DNA of 64,000 nt, taken from assembly GCF_002775205.1 (NCBI RefSeq), contig NC_036454.1, forward strand, positions 1,402,382 through 1,466,381, in the 5' to 3' direction. Below are positions 61,187 to 64,000 of this stretch, in pieces (positions within the stretch are counted from its first letter, which is position 1; every line of letters begins with the position of its first letter). Position numbers and translations under genes: made by a program. The notes under the pieces were generated by a model, which had not been told where the DNA came from, ran no database searches, and saw only the letters and a list, made by a program, of their open reading frames with translations. The DNA comes from Xiphophorus maculatus (taxonomy: Eukaryota > Chordata > Actinopteri > Cyprinodontiformes > Poeciliidae).

Positions 61187-63985
61187 TTATTCTTTTATGT
61201 AGAGCACAGCGTGAGGGCATATGCTGGTCTTTTCAGATGGTGTCGTTGCTTCTTTTCTGAGGTCATCGTACATTTCCCAGGTGCCCGGGGACCTCTTACA
61301 AAATGCCACATAATGCCCAATTGTTTCAGGCGTTGGACCCTCCTGAAATGCTATGATGGCTTTCAGTGTGAATCTCTGTTCTTGAAGTTGAAGAGTTGCT
61401 GGAAATTCACTGAGGGAAAACTGCTTGGTACTGGGGACACTTTGCTCCACAGTTGTGGCACAGAATTGTCCAAGGTCTGTGTCAATCCAGACAAGTTCTT
61501 GCACTCTGTGACTGTGACAAACAGTCCCCATACAGAGACGTTTTCCTGACATGTCAGTTTTACATGCTGCTGGGCATGCATCAGGACTTTGGATTGGTCT
61601 TAGGCATGGAGATTCTGCAAGGTGGAGCCCTTGTTCAACAGCAGACTGAAGGTGAGCTATGCCAGAAGATGACAGGACTGACAAGTCAATGGAAATGAAA
61701 GGTACTTTCCTTGTATTTGGAATGGAAAGTTTACAGTACTGGGAGGAGCACTGTCTTGTGAAGTGAATACTTGGATTTTCCGTCATTGTATTTTGGATAA
61801 CTGTGGACACATGGCACTGTGCATCAACATGATGAACACCAGACTTCAACTGAACAGGGCTGAATATTGAGCTCAGAATCTCAGCTCTCAAAGAATAGGT
61901 ATGTGGAGTGACACCTTTTGAAGTAATATCTTTCACAAGCTGGAACACTTTATTTTTCTCTGTACTTTTTAGCACATTCTGAGCGGAAACACCGTCACAG
62001 AAAGCGCAACATAGACCTTGACAGACTGCATCAAAGGCACAGGTGTTGGTGACACAGTATCGTTCCTTGCCGACTCTGATTGGTTGTTGATTATTTCCAT
62101 TTTTTAAAAGCCCCAGCTTAACTTTTTTCTGTTTTACAGCTGGATCAGAATGGAGCCATTCGGGACAAGGGGAGAGGTATGATGTCAACTTCCTCTTCTT
62201 TGGTGGGACTGCAAGGCCTCTCCAGTTTTCCAATGCAGCTGTTTCTTCTTTGTTGGGTTCCTGAGAGCAGTTTTCATCCATTCCTTGTTCCACAGAACTT
62301 TTGATTGGATTCTGAAGCTTCACTGTCTCTTCTTGTCTGGCAGCCTCTGCTTCTTTTTTTATTTTTTTGGCAGAACAGATCCTCATGTTGCCCTCAATGA
62401 AGCCAAGATGACGTGAAATGAATTTATCAACCCTAATGGGAAGATTTTCATGCTTGAACAAGCCATGTTTAATGTTCTTAAACTCAGCTTCAACATTAGC
62501 TGAAGTTGCAGTGAGTTTTTCACTGTGAAATAGGGGAACCATTATTCCAGTCCAGAGAGGTAGGTATCCTCCCAGTCTTATTAGGTGTGGCACGAGCTCA
62601 GGTAGGTAGTGCATATTATCTCGGTCGCCATTGACTTCACTGTGGCACTTACTCTCCTCACAAATATCTGTCACCCACCTCCTCAACTCAGTATGTATTT
62701 GTGTGCATTGATCCAATCTAAATTCTTCTGCTTCCTCTTCCCTGGGAATGGACATAGTGTCATCTGCGATTTTGCTTTTAAGGTTTGATTTGCACACTTC
62801 TGACATGATGGGGTTACCATGAATATCATTACCTTCTGTCTCACTTAATGCCACAGTGGCAATGCTGCGTATTAGGACCTTTGCTTCCTCCAAAGATTGC
62901 GACTTGACCAGCTGTGCCATTGAACGCACATAGAAGTCTTTCACCCGATGAGGTTTTTTCCTCAAACAATCCCACTGGGAAATCATTTTGATCAGGTGTG
63001 CCACATCCACTCGGATGAAGCATGGGGGCAATTTGCTACATTTGTTCTGAAGCAGAACACCAAAGCACTCATTTACATAGCTCTTCAAATCAGAGAGATG
63101 TGTGAAAGCCTTAACTAAAGCACCAAGTAAAGCTAAAGAAAAATCTGAAATTGCCTCTTTTGGAACTGCTGCTCCAGCACGAATCCATTCTGACAACCAT
63201 CTTGTGATTGCCTGGACATCATGTCTCTCTGACATCATTTGAACCACAGGGATGTGGGAGTTGTCGCTTCCTGTTAAAACTCCTTGATACAGGAAGATAT
63301 GTCCAGACAAGCCGTTCGGCCTGACAAGCTTTTTTACAACTGAGCCAGTTGCATCGAAAGCAACAATAGGGTGTTTCTCTGTCTGGTACATCATCATTTG
63401 GGTAGGACTCCAGTAATGACAGAAGAATTTGTCTAATCCAATGTCACCAATACTTCCACTGTGAGGACAACTACATTTGATTGCCTGTAGTGACAAGATT
63501 GGGTTTTTATGAGCCATTTCAGATTCATGTTGTTCTTGTTTGGCTTTACGTATAGTTGCTAAATTTGGTAGATGACTTGGCTCAGGGTCTCCAAAATCCA
63601 TTAGTTTTTCTGCCTGTGATGCTCTCCACACATGTGGCTGCAGTCTACCTTCACAAAGTTCTTTTTTAACTTCTGCACGCAGTCTTCCAGACAATGGTCT
63701 CTTTGAAAACCCCGTGTGCAGGGATTCATCCGTGTTTGCCATCACACACCGAAGCACCATTGGGCACTGCGTGTCTGGTTCCTTTTCACATGTAATGTAC
63801 AGTTGACCTTTGCACTCTTTACAGAAACCTCTTATTTTTATGAAAGATGACACCTGGTTGGGGTACACCTTGGCTCTTTTAAATGTAAAAGTGCAAGAAC
63901 TTTTAATTTCATTCCAGATTCCCTGGTTCACAACATGAGTCCATGTGCCTCTCTTCAAAATGGTGTATGTCCGTTTTTTAAACAT
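61187..63985 (-). CDS. Transposase-like DDE protein fused to a USP-like protease
   Basis: 932 residues without a stop; the frame is open to the window edge beyond the first ATG, so the true start may lie outside. Residues 50-80 have a cysteine cluster (CKEC, C66, C74, C80). A DDE-like core follows: D211 in IVAFDATGSVVKK, D281 in AISDFSLALLGALVKAF, PPCFIRVDVAHLIK at about 320, and candidate glutamate E499/E501 in TSANVEAEFKNIKHG. After a lysine-rich linker (PPKKRKL at 594, nuclear-signal-like), residues 640-932 form a peptidase resembling ubiquitin-specific proteases: Cys box NTCAFDAVCQGL (C649), His box ETIGHYVAFCKR (H891) and WEMYDD. I do not recognise a named gene. MULE or KDZ-type DNA transposons, which carry Ulp1 or OTU domains, are the nearest idea. 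It is probably a mobile element, or one recently domesticated. Confidence 0.7.
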   Translation of the reverse strand: MFKKRTYTILKRGTWTHVVNQGIWNEIKSSCTFTFKRAKVYPNQVSSFIKIRGFCKECKGQLYITCEKEPDTQCPMVLRCVMANTDESLHTGFSKRPLSGRLRAEVKKELCEGRLQPHVWRASQAEKLMDFGDPEPSHLPNLATIRKAKQEQHESEMAHKNPILSLQAIKCSCPHSGSIGDIGLDKFFCHYWSPTQMMMYQTEKHPIVAFDATGSVVKKLVRPNGLSGHIFLYQGVLTGSDNSHIPVVQMMSERHDVQAITRWLSEWIRAGAAVPKEAISDFSLALLGALVKAFTHLSDLKSYVNECFGVLLQNKCSKLPPCFIRVDVAHLIKMISQWDCLRKKPHRVKDFYVRSMAQLVKSQSLEEAKVLIRSIATVALSETEGNDIHGNPIMSEVCKSNLKSKIADDTMSIPREEEAEEFRLDQCTQIHTELRRWVTDICEESKCHSEVNGDRDNMHYLPELVPHLIRLGGYLPLWTGIMVPLFHSEKLTATSANVEAEFKNIKHGLFKHENLPIRVDKFISRHLGFIEGNMRICSAKKIKKEAEAARQEETVKLQNPIKSSVEQGMDENCSQEPNKEETAALENWRGLAVPPKKRKLTSYLSPCPEWLHSDPAVKQKKVKLGLLKNGNNQQPIRVGKERYCVTNTCAFDAVCQGLCCAFCDGVSAQNVLKSTEKNKVFQLVKDITSKGVTPHTYSLRAEILSSIFSPVQLKSGVHHVDAQCHVSTVIQNTMTENPSIHFTRQCSSQYCKLSIPNTRKVPFISIDLSVLSSSGIAHLQSAVEQGLHLAESPCLRPIQSPDACPAACKTDMSGKRLCMGTVCHSHRVQELVWIDTDLGQFCATTVEQSVPSTKQFSLSEFPATLQLQEQRFTLKAIIAFQEGPTPETIGHYVAFCKRSPGTWEMYDDLRKEATTPSEKTSICPHAVLYIKE

Positions 63986-64000
63986 ATCCTTTTTGTATGT

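Overview
This is vertebrate nuclear DNA, almost certainly from a teleost fish. Genes are split into many exons with GT-AG introns, the proteins are clear vertebrate orthologues, and the interspersed repeats are fish types: Tc1/mariner, hAT-like and piggyBac-like MITEs, an I/Nimb-type LINE with a GAA tail, BEL/Pao, and tRNA-derived SINEs. A strong background of AGAACC/GGTTCT words and many minisatellites suggests a repeat-rich lineage. A cyprinodontiform is a guess only.

Gene order along the window is brd3 (minus, coding 0.9-10.7 kb, candidate first exon near 13.4 kb), nacc2 (minus, 15.2-22.7 kb), qsox2 (minus, 30.7-49.1 kb), cfap77 (plus, 50.9-54.8 kb) and a barhl1-like homeobox gene (plus, 55.4-56.6 kb, last exon not seen). 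I derived exon coordinates by hand from splice sites and phase. The nacc2, qsox2 and cfap77 models close in frame from ATG to stop. All five have human counterparts on 9q34, so the block is conserved but compacted or rearranged. lhx3 and tmem250, expected between nacc2 and qsox2, were not found.

Mobile DNA dominates the rest. The qsox2 introns hold an apparently intact I-clade retrotransposon (37.4-42.6 kb) and an ISL2EU-like DNA transposon (35.6-37.1 kb). A Tc1 relic split by a nested hAT-like MITE lies at 27.2-29.5 kb. An inverted-repeat element ends 7 bp from a nacc2 splice donor. From 56.8 kb to the end there is a BEL/Pao fragment with its 3' LTR, a 144-bp tandem repeat, and a long ORF (61.2-64.0 kb) joining a DDE-type transposase-like domain to a ubiquitin-specific-protease-like domain. 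That fusion is the least familiar object here and the best candidate for an under-described system.

The genes do not form one pathway: a chromatin reader (brd3), a BTB/BEN nuclear repressor (nacc2), a secretory-pathway sulfhydryl oxidase (qsox2), an axonemal protein (cfap77) and a neural homeodomain factor (barhl1-like). Regulatory candidates are a ZNF143-type site and CCAAT boxes upstream of brd3, an RFX X-box just upstream of the predicted cfap77 start, and minisatellite arrays made of CCAATCAG units.
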